A stretch of 64,000 nucleotides of DNA from Onthophagus taurus. Its lineage: Eukaryota; Arthropoda; Insecta; Coleoptera; Scarabaeidae. Below, piece by piece: positions 22,289 to 33,308 of the stretch. The first letter of the stretch is position 1, and every line of letters starts with the position of its first letter. The DNA lies in contig NC_091968.1 in assembly GCF_036711975.1 (NCBI RefSeq), positions 10,478,001 through 10,542,000 of the forward strand. The letters run 5' to 3'. Both the position numbers and the translations under genes were made by a program. The notes beneath the pieces are model-generated. The model was not told where the DNA came from and searched no databases. It saw nothing but the letters and a program-made list of their open reading frames with translations.

Positions 22289-23841
22289 AGCTGCCTTTAG
22301 TCATAGATCTAAAGGCAGCGTTTGATAAGGTGAATAGAGGGAAGTTATGGGAGGAGATGAGGAGGAGAGGGATTACTGGTGGGAGAATAAACAGGGTGAG
22401 AGAGATATACGCAGAGACGATAGCTAGGGTAAAGGTGGGGGACGAGTTAACGGATCGGTTCTGGACAACGAGGGGTTTGAGGCAGGGATGTCCACTCAGT
22501 CCCGCTCTGTTTGCCTTGTATACCGCAGACATGAAAGACAGATTGACCGGTGGGCAGATGGGAGGTGTGGTTGTAGGGAGGAGGAAGGTGCATTCACTGG
22601 CTTACGCGGACGATTTGGTGGTAGTGGCGAGAGAGGCGAAGGAGATGAAGGCGATGATGCGGAGTTTGGAGAGTTATTTTAGGGGGAAGGCTCTGGAGGT
22701 GAATGTAGGAAAGACAACGGTTATGAAGTTCTGTAAAGGGGGTAGAAGGAAGAGCGAAGACTGGAGGTGGGAAGGGAAGGAGATAGAGGAGGTGAGGGAG
22801 TACACATATTTGGGGTACAGATTTAGAGAGGACAACAAGGAAGGCGCGCATGTGAGGGCAATGGCAAAGAAGGCGAATAAGGTGATGGGGCAGGTTTGGG
22901 GGTGGGGAGAGAGATTATTTGGAAGGGATATGGAAAAAAGGAAGATGATATTCGAGTGCTTGATTAGAAGTGTTATGATGTACGGGGCGGAGCTTTGGGG
23001 GTGGAAAGAGCAAGGGTTGTGGGAAGGCGTACAGGCCAGGTATTGGAGATGGGTTTTGGGGTTGGCAAAAGAGACGCCGGAGTACATAGTCAGAGAAGAG
23101 GTGAAGGTTGATAAGTTAAGAGTGGAGGCGGGTAAAAGGGCGGTACGTTTTGAGGAGAGGGTTGAAGGGAGGTCTCAATGTAAAATTTTGGGGGAGTGCT
23201 GGAAAGAGATTAAGGCAGGGAAAGGAGGTTACGGGCAACGAGGGAGGGAGGAATATTTCAGAAGGGTGGGGTACTCAGTGAAAGCGGTAGATGATAGAAG
23301 GAGGGAAGGGATTGAGATGTGGAAAGAGCTGGAGAGTAGGGATAGAGATGTACAGAGGCAAGAAAGAAGGGGGCAGATAAGGGAGAGCAGGTACAACCCT
23401 AAGTACGAGGAAATAATAACGGAGGGATTGCCGAAGTACCTGTCGGTGGAGGGGGATGAGGAGGGGAAGAGGATGGTGGCAAGATTCAGATGCGGCAATG
23501 AGGAGAGAGCGAATAGGTATTGGATGAGAGATGAGGAGAGGGGTTGTAGGCTATGTGGGGGGGGAGTGGGAGTCGTTGGAGCACCTACTGAGGGAGTGTG
23601 ACGAGCTAAGAGAGGAGGTGATCGGCTGGAAGCAGGTGCTGGGGGAGGGGGCAGAGGGAAGAGAATGGATGAGGGAGGTGGTGGCGACAAGGCAGCGTAG
23701 GGAGATGCGGGGAGGAGATGGGGAGGGGTAGGATAGGAAATAAAATGTATTGTATTGTAATGTGATATATCTAATTGTAGTATTGCTAAAAATTTAATTG
23801 TTTGTGGAATGTATTGCTGATTTGGTAGCAATAAACTTAAT
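22289..23841 (+). mobile_element. 5'-truncated LINE with a nearly intact reverse transcriptase
   Basis: Flanked by TAGTCAT (22282-22288 and 23842-23848), inserted in the older minus-strand LINE. The frame 22,330-23,601 gives 423 residues: DLKAAFDKVNRGKL just upstream, GLRQGCPLSPALFALYTADM, catalytic LAYADDLVVVAREAKEM, and VMKFCKGG. The C-terminus continues in another frame from 23,531 with CRLCGG and ESLEHLLRECDELREEV; the switch occurs at a run of eight G (about 23,556-23,563). The sense strand is strikingly purine/G-rich compared with everything around it. It ends gcaataaactt without a poly(A). A second copy of this family is at 60,598-63,105. Confidence 0.85.
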
Positions 23842-24639
23842 TAGTCATGTACCCTCTATCTGTTGCACCCATTATGTCATCGATTACACACGTTAAAGCA
23901 GTCGTACAACTGTGACCATGTCTAAATCCAGACTGAACCGAAGGAAGGATGTTATTAATTTCCAGGTGATGCTACAGTTGGACATTAATAATTTTTTCCA
24001 TGATTTTTGACATTGCCGTTAGTATACTTATTGGACGAAGGTCAGAAACGAGGATCGGATTAGCAACTTTTGGAATCGGGCGCACGACTGCTACTTTCCA
24101 CAAAGAAGGAAATACACTATTTTGAATACAAAAATTAACAAGATGTGTGACATAAGGCAGTAGAAATGGCATACAGTATTCTAATGTTTTAACCGATACT
24201 CCATCGGTACCAATTGCATTAGATTTAATTGATTTCAAAATCTTCAGAACATCGCTTTCAGATACTGTAGAAAATCTGAGAGGGATTACAACACGTTCAT
24301 TTAAGTTGGAATACATATTATTATCAACGGTGGTATTAGTGCTGGGAAGCGAATCAATAAAGAAATCGTTAATAATAGAAGCATCTTGAAAGTGGTTAGG
24401 AAGCGATCTATGTTTGGACTTAATTAATTTCGTGGATTTCAAAGTATGCCAGGTCTTAGCACCGTTACCCAAATCCAAAAAATTTTGTAAATATTTTTGT
24501 TTACAATTGCGATGCATATTTGTAACCAAGTTACGCGATAGTCAAGTTAACAATAGTAAATAATTAAAATAGACAAGTAGACAGTAGTGATCAAAAAATT
24601 AATAAAATTAGCCTGTAAAGGAGGTTTTTGTCTCCGTAT

Positions 24640-24762
24640 TTACATCTTACAATTAGAATGAACTGGGTACGAAGGTGGTGTTGCTGGGACGTAATCCGTT
24701 CAATCCGTTGAATAGACTTGAGATTTTATCTGTTGGTTCTAGAAATTCAAGAAATAAATAAT
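24640..24762 (-). pseudogene. decayed duplicate of the malic enzyme terminal exon
   Basis: The minus strand corresponds to 33,757-33,639 at the nucleotide level. It retains EPTDK and, in another frame, the coding of the acgtcccagcaacaccacc region, but with an extra about 10 bp repeat (caatccgttgaat region), a lost acceptor and an inserted piece before the stop. It cannot encode the C-terminus in one frame. It is the copy that stayed next to ZDHHC6. Confidence 0.75.
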
Positions 24763-24766
24763 TACT

Positions 24767-24945
24767 CCCTTTGTCTCAAATTATGGTATACATTTCTCTT
24801 CACAATTTGTCCCAAATTATGGTATACAAAACTTTGAAAACTCCTTTATTGTATTTGTAAAATAATTTAATCAATTTGTAACTTAATTAACACATACATG
24901 CATGAAAATTTTACACATTTAAACACAATTCAGCTGTTCAATGGA
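24767..24945 (+). mobile_element. MITE, copy 1 (CTCCCTTTGTCTC family)
   Basis: Starts TA-CTCCCTTTGTCTCAAATTA and contains an internal repeat of caaattatggtatac. Matching copies: 33,774-33,985 (same orientation, inside the segmental duplication) and 52,810-52,982 (opposite orientation). An end fragment also occurs near 41,055-41,090. The TA flank suggests a Tc1/mariner-type non-autonomous element. No clear inverted partner end is seen. Confidence 0.55.
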
Positions 24946-25860
24946 GTGCGGGAAATTAGCCCCCCATTTTTGATTTTTAAATTTTTTATTGTTGTTCTAG
25001 AGTTGTTCTACATTGTTCCAAAGCGGAAAATCGAAAAAATAAAAACTGCGCAAGAAAACCGAAAAAACAGGTTTTTTGGCTAGCCCCCATTTTTGGAAAA
25101 ATCAAATTTTCTTTATTGTTCTGGGTTGTTCTAGTTGTTCTAGTTATTGTTCTAGAAAATCAAAATTATGGGATACAGCATTACGAAGTTATAAGTAAAA
25201 ATAGGTTTGGCCGCCGAAATGTCTAGTTGATTGCTGTGACCATAGTTTTTCTATTATCAATTCCATATTACAAATATATACTTATTATAGCTAACGCAAT
25301 CTGGAACAGCTATTATTTTCACTAAAACAACTCTCTAAAGGGCACTTTACTTTGAAAATTAAAGTTTTTGGAAGTTTCAGTCAGTAATTCTTGTGTCAGC
25401 GGTTTTATATTACACAATAAGAATTAAAAAACAGAACAATCTAAAATAACTCAAACTTTGCCGATTCAAATTGTTCCAGATGTGTTTTACGTTTAACACG
25501 GACATTAATTTTGCAAAATCACATATTTTTTGTTGCTCTAAATTGTTCTTGTTCTAATTACTTAAAATGTTTATTTAATCACTGCGGCATTAGTTCTTTT
25601 AAACTTTCATATTAAAAATTAGTACTTACAACAATTAAAACAATTCAGAACAGCTGTTATTTTCACTAGAAAAACCTTAAATTTCAGTTGTTGTGAAATC
25701 GGACAGTGAACCCAATCTTTAATATAATAATAGTTTTAAAAAACTAAAAAAATATGGAATAATCTGACCATCCTAATTTTCTAAAAATCACAAGTTTCAC
25801 CTTTCTCTTTAAACTTATAGTAGTAAAACATAAGATGCGATTTAAAGTTTATTTTATTTT
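24946..25860. repeat. low-complexity region with ttgttctag motifs and spaced repeats
   Basis: Contains many ttgttctag / agaacaatt motifs on both strands. A stretch with ggaacagctattattttcac near 25,303 recurs as agaacagctgttattttcac near 25,650, about 345 bp apart. No coding potential was recognised. It may be an old tandem or a decayed element. Confidence 0.4.
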
Positions 25861-26461
25861 GTATAAACTAAGTAATAAATTAATAAATAAACTAAACTAA
25901 CAAATAAAACAATAACTATTCGATCAGTACAATAACTTATTCTAAGGTAAAGTATAACTAAATAAACTAAATTATGTAAATAAACTAATATCATGGAATA
26001 ATACGGTTACATCACTTTGCTCATTTATAAACATATATGCACATTTGTGCATTTATTTCAGTAGCTTTTTTTCGTAAGTCATTAAATGATATCCAATTGG
26101 CATTGTTGAGTACAAATGCCGGGTAGTGTCCTACATCATTCAAAGATTTCAAAGATTCAAAGACAAATTGCGTGCGTAATCACTCAATTTTGTTTTATTG
26201 TTCTCTCCATTCGTTGTTTCTATAAACAGAACACATTTTTTGCAATTGTTGCTTAGAGTTTGTATGTAGTTTTCTATTACTTACTTTAGCTGTGCATAGC
26301 CAAATATTGTTACGATGTCAATGTCGATTGGTAAAATTATGTTTTTATGGAAAGTAACGTTTAAACAATTATTGCAGTTTTTAGTCCTACAATAACTAAA
26401 TTCTTCTTTAAATAGGCGCTTTAATGACATTTATTTACAATTTTAATTAATTTATAGGTAG
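25861..26461. other. AT-rich stretch, one unidentified coding-like patch
   Basis: 25,861-26,030 is simple AT-rich DNA. On the minus strand 26,200-26,040 can be read as TQFVFESLKSLNDVGHYPAF followed by NNANWISFNDLRKKATEIN and a stop. The composition looks protein-like, but no family was recognised and no start or ends are visible. The rest shows nothing. Confidence 0.25.
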
Positions 26462-26870
26462 GTACATACCGTTCAATTTATCATGAATTTTTTCATTATC
26501 ATTAAATAAATAATTTCGGGCTTCTGTCATTCTTTTTTGTTGATTTTAAATTTAAAATGACACCAAAAACTGTTTGCGTTTGCTAACGGAAAAATGGGCG
26601 CGTCCATCAACTGTCAAAGTTTGCAACCGGAGACCAAACTGTTGGCAACATTTCTGGTGAACGCAACCCTAACTTCAAACGTGTTTGGTAAACGGCCGCC
26701 ATTTTATCAATCGTAAGATTTTTCCGTTAGCAAACGAAAACGGTGTTTGGTGTCATCTTAAATTTAAAATCAACAAAAAAGAATGGCAAAAGTCCGAAAT
26801 TATTTATTTAATGGGTTAGTGTATACTATCTTTGAAAATGAAGCAATTCATGATAAATTGAGCGGTATGT
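26462..26870. mobile_element. palindromic foldback element
   Basis: Left arm from 26,462 (gtacataccgttcaatttat) and right arm ending at 26,870 (its inverse with few changes) pair over about 130-150 bp. The arms include a block with tttgctaacggaaaaa. The right arm has an extra about 25 bp. The unpaired centre (about 26,598-26,700) has no coding content. It abuts the next element at the TA at 26,870. Confidence 0.55.
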
Positions 26871-26906
26871 ACAGGGTGGGCAAATTTGGGTGCTATTATC
26901 GGCTAT

Positions 26907-27167
26907 GAAAAAAAAATTGTTCCAGGGATAGGACCAAGGTTATACTAAAACGGCAATTGTGACAATATGTCGAACCGTTGCATGTTTAATTTGTGTTTTG
27001 CTTGTTTCATAGCGATTTGTAACCTCACCCTTGAGGAAGCTTTAAATTAGAAAGCGAAATATTGGTGAAGTAAGAAAATTGCCGTTTTAGTATAACCTTG
27101 GTCCTATCCCTGGAACAATTTTTTTTTCAAGTTTAATATCGGGATCGAACAAATCTTCCTGCTTCAA
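26907..27167 (+). mobile_element. Penelope-derived foldback with 12 bp target duplication
   Basis: Flanked by ATTATCGGCTAT (26895-26906 and 27168-27179). The first base opens a perfect 52 bp inverted repeat (26907-26958 against 27077-27128), and a 39 bp tail ends the element. Between the arms lies a hammerhead-like core with a changed first base: TTGAGGA, stem AGCTTT/AAAGC, GAAA (27031-27059). 261 bp, non-coding. Confidence 0.75.
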
Positions 27168-27183
27168 ATTATCGGCTATCTCA

Positions 27184-29560
27184 CAAGGGAAGCATCAGAA
27201 CTGTCCCTCACCGATTTTGTTGAAATTTGGTACAGCGATAGTATGGCCAAAAATAAGGTTTACGTATTTTTTTATACGTGCTAATAAAGCCCCTGGGGCG
27301 AGTTATAAGGGTTGGAAATCAGGGCGAAATATATATATTCGCTTATAGGCTGAAAACGAAAATAGCTATCGAAATGTGGTAATGTAAACTGATATTCATT
27401 TTCAAAGAGCTTTCCATTGATATATCACACATATATCTGAGGGCTTTAGGGGGTAAATTACCCCTAGTTTTTTGGAATATTTTAAAAACTACCCTGTCGA
27501 TTTTGGCGATATTATGTATCCTTATAATACGTTTAAAAATATTAATGACGTGTTTTTTCTTATTTGCCTCTGACCATGCCCTGCAAAGTTACGGGGTATG
27601 ATAGATAACCCCTTTCCTTAAGAATAATGTGATAAACTGTTACACTTTTGAACAATATTTTGAAGAAAATCATTTATTAGATGTAAATTAAGATTTACGC
27701 AGTAAAATAAACCCTATACGACATTAAGGTTAACTACCCTAACCACCCCAAAAATTATTTTTTTTTGCGAAAATTGTTTGTCGATTTTGGTGCAATTTAT
27801 CTCGATGAATTTTTTATACGTTAAGTAGTACTATTGTAAGAACTTATTTGTTGGTTAGAAGTTTGCGGTAGAAAATATATTTTCGCTAATAACTTTCATA
27901 CTCAGAAAAAGCTTTTTTATCCTTACTCTATTTAAATAACACAAAAGTTAGGATAATTGTATAAATATTTATTAATAATGAGTTAAAAAGCAACTGAAAA
28001 GAAATAGTTAAGTATCACAAATTGTATTCTTCATTGTTAAAATCCTCTGGTACGTTTGGACCGAGGGTAATAAATACCTGTTCAAAGCAGATAACATATT
28101 CGTTTTGGCATCAAAGTCTGGTAAACTGACTTCTCTGCTCATATGAAAAATTGGCTACAGAATGTACAAACACCGGACCCAAATCATTACTATTACTGGA
28201 TTCTTGGAGTGGCCACTGCCCTGAAATTATTAGTGAAGTAACTCCGTCGGATGTTAAGTTTAAGTATTTGTCTATACCTGCAGGGACAACAGGTCAAATT
28301 CAACCCCTGGATGTGTTTGGTTTTGGAATATGGAAAAATTTCTTTAGAAGATTTTCTGATCAAGTTATTCTCTACCAGTACAATTTCAATTTGCATCACC
28401 CAGATAATATTTTAAAATTGCAATCCTTAACGCATAACCAGTTGTCTTTCCCACGATTTATTAATGTTTTTAAATACGCCTAGTTTGCATCTGGATATAT
28501 AGAGGAGAGACCAGAACAGTTTGAAAATTCCGTGGAGGTTTTCTTTTCCAATGAAAAACCTTCGTGTGATATCTGTGGATATACAGCTGTTATAACTTGT
28601 GCATGGTGTAAACAATCGTTGTGATTAAAACATTTTTTCCATGATTTTCATTATTGCCAACAATATATTGAATAAAAAAAGTAAAAAAAAAATTAAATCA
28701 ATAATGTAGAATACAATTTGTGATAGTCAACCATTCTTTTGTTAGTCACTTTTTAACTCTTTATTAATAAATATTTATATAATTATCCTAACTTTTGTGT
28801 TATTTAAATAGAATAAGGATAAAAAAGCTTTTTCTGTAGGAGTATGAAAGTTATTAGAGAAAATATATTTTCTACCCCAAACTTCTAACCCTTGTAAGTT
28901 CTTACAATAGTACTACCTAACGTATAAAAAAATTATGGTAAATTGCACCAAAATCGACAAACAATTTTAGCAAAAAACAAAATTTTGGGGTGGTTGGGGT
29001 AGTTAACTTCAGCCACCCCTTAATGTCGCATAGGGTTTATTTTACTGCGTAAATCTTAATTTACATCTAATTAATGGTTTTCTTCAAAATATTGTTCAAA
29101 AGTGTAACAGTTTATCACATTATTCTTAAGGAAAGGGGTTATCTATCATACCCCGTAACTTCGCAGGGGATGGTCAGAGGCAAATAAGAAAAAACACGTC
29201 ATTAATATTTTTAAACGTACTATAAGGATGCGTAATATCGCCAAAATCGACAGGGTAGTTTTTAAAATATTCCAAAAAACTAGGGGTAGTTTACCCCCTA
29301 AAGCCCTCAGATATATGTGCGATATATCAACGGAAAGCTCTTTGAAAATGAATATCAGTTTACATTTACCACATTTCGATAGCTATTTTCGTTTTCAGCC
29401 TATAAGCGAATATATATATTTCACCCCGATTTCCAACCCTTATAACTCGCCCCAGGGGCTTTATTAGCACGTATAAAAACGTAAACCTTATTTTTGGTCA
29501 TACTAGCGCTGTACCAAATTTCAACAAAATCGGTGAGGGACAGTTCTGATACTTCCCTTG
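27184..29560 (+). mobile_element. DNA transposon with about 795 bp inverted arms and 3 bp target duplication
   Basis: The ends CAAGGGAAGCATCAGAACTG and CAGTTCTGATACTTCCCTTG are flanked by TCA (27181-27183, 29561-29563), and removal restores the host element arm. The two arms (27,184-27,980 and 28,765-29,560) are near-identical inverses. The centre (28,080-28,623) carries the C-terminal part of a DDE transposase. The combination of a 3 bp duplication, very long arms and a pogo/Sola-like DDE block does not fit a standard superfamily that I can name confidently. Confidence 0.75.
28080..28623 (+). pseudogene. DDE transposase C-terminal remnant
   Basis: The plus strand 28,151-28,483 encodes SLLLLDSWSGHCPEIISEV, then IPAGTTGQIQPLDVFGF and NFFRRFSDQVILY. 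After a stop (TAG where Trp would be expected) it continues IEERPEQFENSVEVFFSNEK and a Cys tail SCDICGYTAVITCAWCKQSL. Upstream, ASKSGKLTS is still readable. The D and the PLD(V) block match DDE_1-type endonucleases; the CxxC...CxxC tail may bind zinc. The N-terminal half is deleted. Confidence 0.7.
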
Positions 29561-31122
29561 TCAGAAACTATAAGAGATACGAAAAAAGTAGGTGCCATGT
29601 CCCGGTCTCTTTTTCCGAGACTAACCCAACCCCGCAAACACCAAACCTCTATCTTCTTTTGTTTTTAAGTTATAGCCAAAAAGTCAAATTTTCGTGATTT
29701 TAAAAAATGCTCATATTTCATTTATTTTTGAAATTAGAAAAATGGGGTTGATACGTTCTTAAGACACTTTTTTAAGTAGAATGTACTGCCGTTGAAAAAT
29801 TTTAAAAATATTTGGTGATTTTTGAGATACAACACAAAGTTGTATTTTTTTAAATACAAACTATACTTGATTATGATGTTAATGAAAAGAGCATATTTTT
29901 AGCTTTTCAATGATGTATCGCATGTATGGTGCGAATTTGCGGAAAATAAGCGTTAATTTTCAATTCCAAAATAGTAAGCGCTAAAGTTCAAAATTTTGAT
30001 TATAGTAGGTGGGTTCGGACAGTAATTACTACCTAATTGCTATATGGGTTTGCACGAATATGACAGAAAGTTGGTCTTGTGCCATTATGCAGGATAAAGT
30101 TGGTTTTGTACCAACGAATAAAAACTTTGAATAGTTGATTTAAATTTCTCAGTGTCTTATCCCTGAGTTTGTTCACCAATAAAAAATGATTTGTAGATAA
30201 AGTTTGTTTATTAAAAATACAAGAAACGTATTAATTAATGAATAATTAAATATGAACAACAACTTCAGGAACTAAACAGTCACAGACTGTCATCTTCTTC
30301 TACTAAACTTACTGGTTGTAAGATTGGAACAATTGGGTATCAATGAATGAAATCTTCAGTAGTATCTTCCCAGTTTTCCCCAACCATGAGATTTAGAAGT
30401 TTTTTCATATTAGCAACCTTTTCTTTTAAAATTGGGTGAGATAGAGGAAGATTAGGAATCATAAACTGGGCAGCGGACTTTCCATTGAAACGATGTTTAT
30501 ATGTTATATGGAGCCTTATCTATCATTTTCAAAGAATAATTTTTTAATTTTATCGCTTTATGTATTTAAAGATAATGAGGAATTTTTAAGCGGAAAAGTC
30601 GTTTCGAACAATTCATGAATGAAATCATAGATAACTTAATGAAATGATCAGTAAACTCACGTTACTATAGTAACTAAGTAGTATTTAACGTTTTCCTCGC
30701 CTACTATAATTAAAATTTTGAATATTAATCTTTAATATTTTAGAATTAAAAAATAACGCTTATTTTCCCCAAATACACCATGCGTGCAATACATCATTGG
30801 AAAGCTACAAATATGCTCTTTTCAGTAACACCATAATCTACTATAGTTTGTATTTAAAAAAACACAACTCTGTGTTGTATCTCAAAAATCATCAAATATT
30901 TTTAAAATTTTTCAACGGCAGTATTCTACTAAAAAAGTGTCTTAAGAACGTATCAACCCCATTTCTCTAATTTCAAAAATAAACGAAATATGAGCATTTT
31001 TTGAAATCACGAAAATTAATAGAGGTTTGGTGTTTGCAGGATTGGGTTAGTATCGAAAAAAGAGACCGGGACATGGCACCTACTTTTTTCGTATCTCTTA
31101 TAGTTTCTGAGATAGCCTATAA

Positions 31123-31367
31123 CAGGGGTGGCCAAGCTCCTTGATAGTCCGAGCCATTTTTCAAAATTCGAAATTTTTCGCGAGCCGCAATTAAATACGT
31201 ATATATTAAAAAGGTATGCAAAAAAGGTATTAAAAACAATTTTTTTAGAGAAATTATATTTTATATACTAAAAAAGAAAAAAGGACCCCGAGTACATTTA
31301 TCGAGAGCCACAAATAATCATTCAAAGAGCCGCATGTGGCTCGCGAGCCGCAGTTTGCCCACCGTTG
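31123..31367. mobile_element. non-autonomous hAT element (245 bp)
   Basis: Flanked by the 8 bp repeat GCCTATAA (31115-31122, 31368-31375). The ends CAGGGGTGGCCAAGCTC and CAACGGTGGGCAAACTG (inverse of the right end) have the hAT form. The subterminal gagccgcatgtggctcgcga palindrome is typical of small hAT elements. No coding sequence. Confidence 0.8.
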
Positions 31368-31401
31368 GCCTATAATAACACCCAAATTTGCCCACCCTGT
31401 A

Positions 31402-33306
31402 CAGGTGTCGCAATTTCGATGTCCGCATAGGCTATCTCCGAAACTAAAAGAGATAGAAAAAAAGTAGCTTACATGTCATGATCTCGTTTCTCGAGAAAAT
31501 GTTAATGCCGAAAACTCCGAACAGCTATCGTCTTTTGTTTTCGCCCTATCGACAAAAACTGAAAATTTTGCGAAAACGACAAATGCGAATATCTCACTTA
31601 TTATCAAAAATGGAATATTATAAATAAAACATTATCTGGGCAACTTTTTACGAAGAATTCAGTGGCGTAGGTAGAATTTTTTTCCCATCATTTATTTTCG
31701 AGATTTTAGACGTAACTTTATTTTTTTAAATGGAAATCATAGTTGCTATGACCTAAAATAATTTGTTATTTTCTTCTGATAACAAATATATATAGTTTGT
31801 GGGGTATATTTCTTATAGTTATTGAATAATTAACAAAAATTCATTTTATTCTATCTAAAACTATTGTATGTATTTAAAAGATAATGTTGTTATGGTGATA
31901 ACCGTACCATGATGGAAAACATTGTTTACAATTATTGCCAAAGTTTGTAATAGTATTTAAAAATTCCCTAACAACTCTGGCATTATGTGCTGGTGCTCCG
32001 TCATATTGAAAGTATATCAATTGAGACATATTTAATGGCAAATTGTCGACCAAAGGCTCAATGTGCTGCCTTAATATATTGAGGTATTTACCTGAGTTTA
32101 AGTTTTTATGGTAGATACTATATGCCAAATATCTATTATCTAAAAGCGCACACCATACATTGAACCCCAATCTTCTTTGAACACTCAGAGACTTCATCGG
32201 TCCAGATGACATTTTGAACAAACAGCAGATTATTTAATTTTTCTAAATATCATCTATAAAATTGTAATCTTAGATTGACATCTCCGACACGTAAATAATG
32301 AGTAAGCCCCGCTTTGTATGGTTTATACTTATTTTTCTTTCTTATTCGGGAACAGCGGCTGTTGGGTCAGACGTCTTGTTCAATTTCTCTGCAAGGTGTT
32401 GAAGGATTTATCGCAAGTGAAGCCAACACATTGACTTCATCCTCTTGCAGGTCATTTTGGTATGTTTTTGCACGTGGTTTGGGGAAGGAACAAAAATCTA
32501 TTAAATTTTCTGCTAATCGGCTGAAGGTTCTTACGTGCGGTTGTCTTCTTCCGGATACCTTGTGAAGTATAATTCCGCGGCTAACGTAGCATTCTTATCT
32601 GATAACATATAGCATTCCATCATGTTACATTTTTCATAATTTTCGAAATTCATTGTAAAGTTTTATTCAGTTTTGTTATACTTTGACACTTAACATGCTG
32701 GTGCATCGTACCAGCATATAATGCCAGAGTTGTTATCGAATTTTTAAATACAAACTTTGGCAATTATTTGATACATTATGTTCCATCATAGTATGTATGG
32801 TTATCACCATAGCAACATTCACTTTTAAATACATACATTAGTTTTAGATAGAACAAAATGAATTTTTGTTAATTATTCAATAACTATAAGAAATATACCC
32901 CACAAACTATATACCTATATTTGTTATCAGAAAAATATAACAAATTAGTTTAGGCCATAGCCAACTATGTTTTCCATTTAAAAAAATAAAGTTAGGTCTA
33001 AAATCTCGAAAATAAAAGATGGGAAAAAAATTCTACCTACGCCACTGAATTCTTCGTAAAAAGTTGCCCATATAATGTTTTATTTATAATACTCCATCTT
33101 TGATAATAAATGAGATATTCGCGATTGTCGTTTTCGCAAAATTATCAATTTTTGCCGATAGGGCGAAAACAAAAGACGATAGCTGTTCGCAGTTTTCGGT
33201 ATTAGCATTTTCTCGAAAAACGAGATCATGACATGTAAGCTACTTTTTTTCTATCTCTTTTAGTTTCGGAGATAGCCTATGCGGACATCGAAATTGGGAC
33301 ACCCTG
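31402..33306 (-). mobile_element. mariner-like element with about 500 bp inverted arms
   Basis: The ends CAGGTGTCGCAATTTCGATG and CATCGAAATTGGGACACCCTG are flanked by TA. The arms (31,402-31,900 and 32,755-33,306) are inverses. The minus strand of the centre encodes a broken transposase: it starts at about 32,650 with MNFENYEKCNMMECYMLSDK and NATLAAELYFTRYPEED, later shows GFNVWCALLDNRYLAY, and has a catalytic block FQYDGAPAHNARVVREFL (about 32,000). The third acidic residue is not recoverable. The mirrored arms are much longer than usual for mariners. Confidence 0.7.
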
Positions 33307-33308
33307 TA

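Larger units (their letters stand above)
18717..24548 (-). mobile_element. CR1/Jockey LINE, 5'-truncated, with three nested insertions
   Basis: Flanked by AACAATA (18710-18716 and 24549-24555). The duplicate segment at 33,546-33,556 shows the uninterrupted site. The minus strand runs from 24,529: LRPISILTAMSKIMEKII; then GFRHGHSCTTAL (about 23,930-23,890) and VLLDYTKAFDTVNHN. After insertions come GVAQG / LSPTLFSIYTAPL, FYADDT (about 19,885) and a long intact C-terminal stretch at 19872-19027 (INPNKSKVMIFGRK; RIQRVQNACLRFIFGISK). The 3' end is an (AAT)n tail at 18,717-18,727. Interrupted at 22,289 by another LINE and at 19,971 by a DNA element. Confidence 0.85.
24549..24945. repeat. segmental duplication, copy A right part
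   Basis: Continues the match to copy B (33,546-33,985) beyond the LINE insertion. It contains a decayed malic enzyme terminal exon and then a MITE beginning ctccctttgtctcaaattat. After about 24,945 the two copies diverge. Confidence 0.8.
26872..31399. mobile_element. Tc1/mariner-type element with about 500 bp inverted arms, carrying three insertions
   Basis: The ends CAGGGTGGGCAAATTTGGGT and its inverse are flanked by TA (26870-26871 and 31400-31401). Without the insertions (26,907-27,167; 27,184-29,560; 31,123-31,367) the left arm continues at 29,564-30,011 and pairs with 30,700-31,122. The centre 30,012-30,700 has a minus-strand remnant (FNGKSAAQFMIPNLPLSHPI, then KLLNLMVGENWEDT) that I could not assign. 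Each insertion is confirmed by the uninterrupted opposite arm. Confidence 0.65.

Noticed and set aside
23229..23831. Open frame of 200 residues on the minus strand, Pro/Ser/Leu-rich
   Set aside because: It is the complement of the G-rich LINE reading frame at 22,330-23,601; low-complexity composition and no domain.
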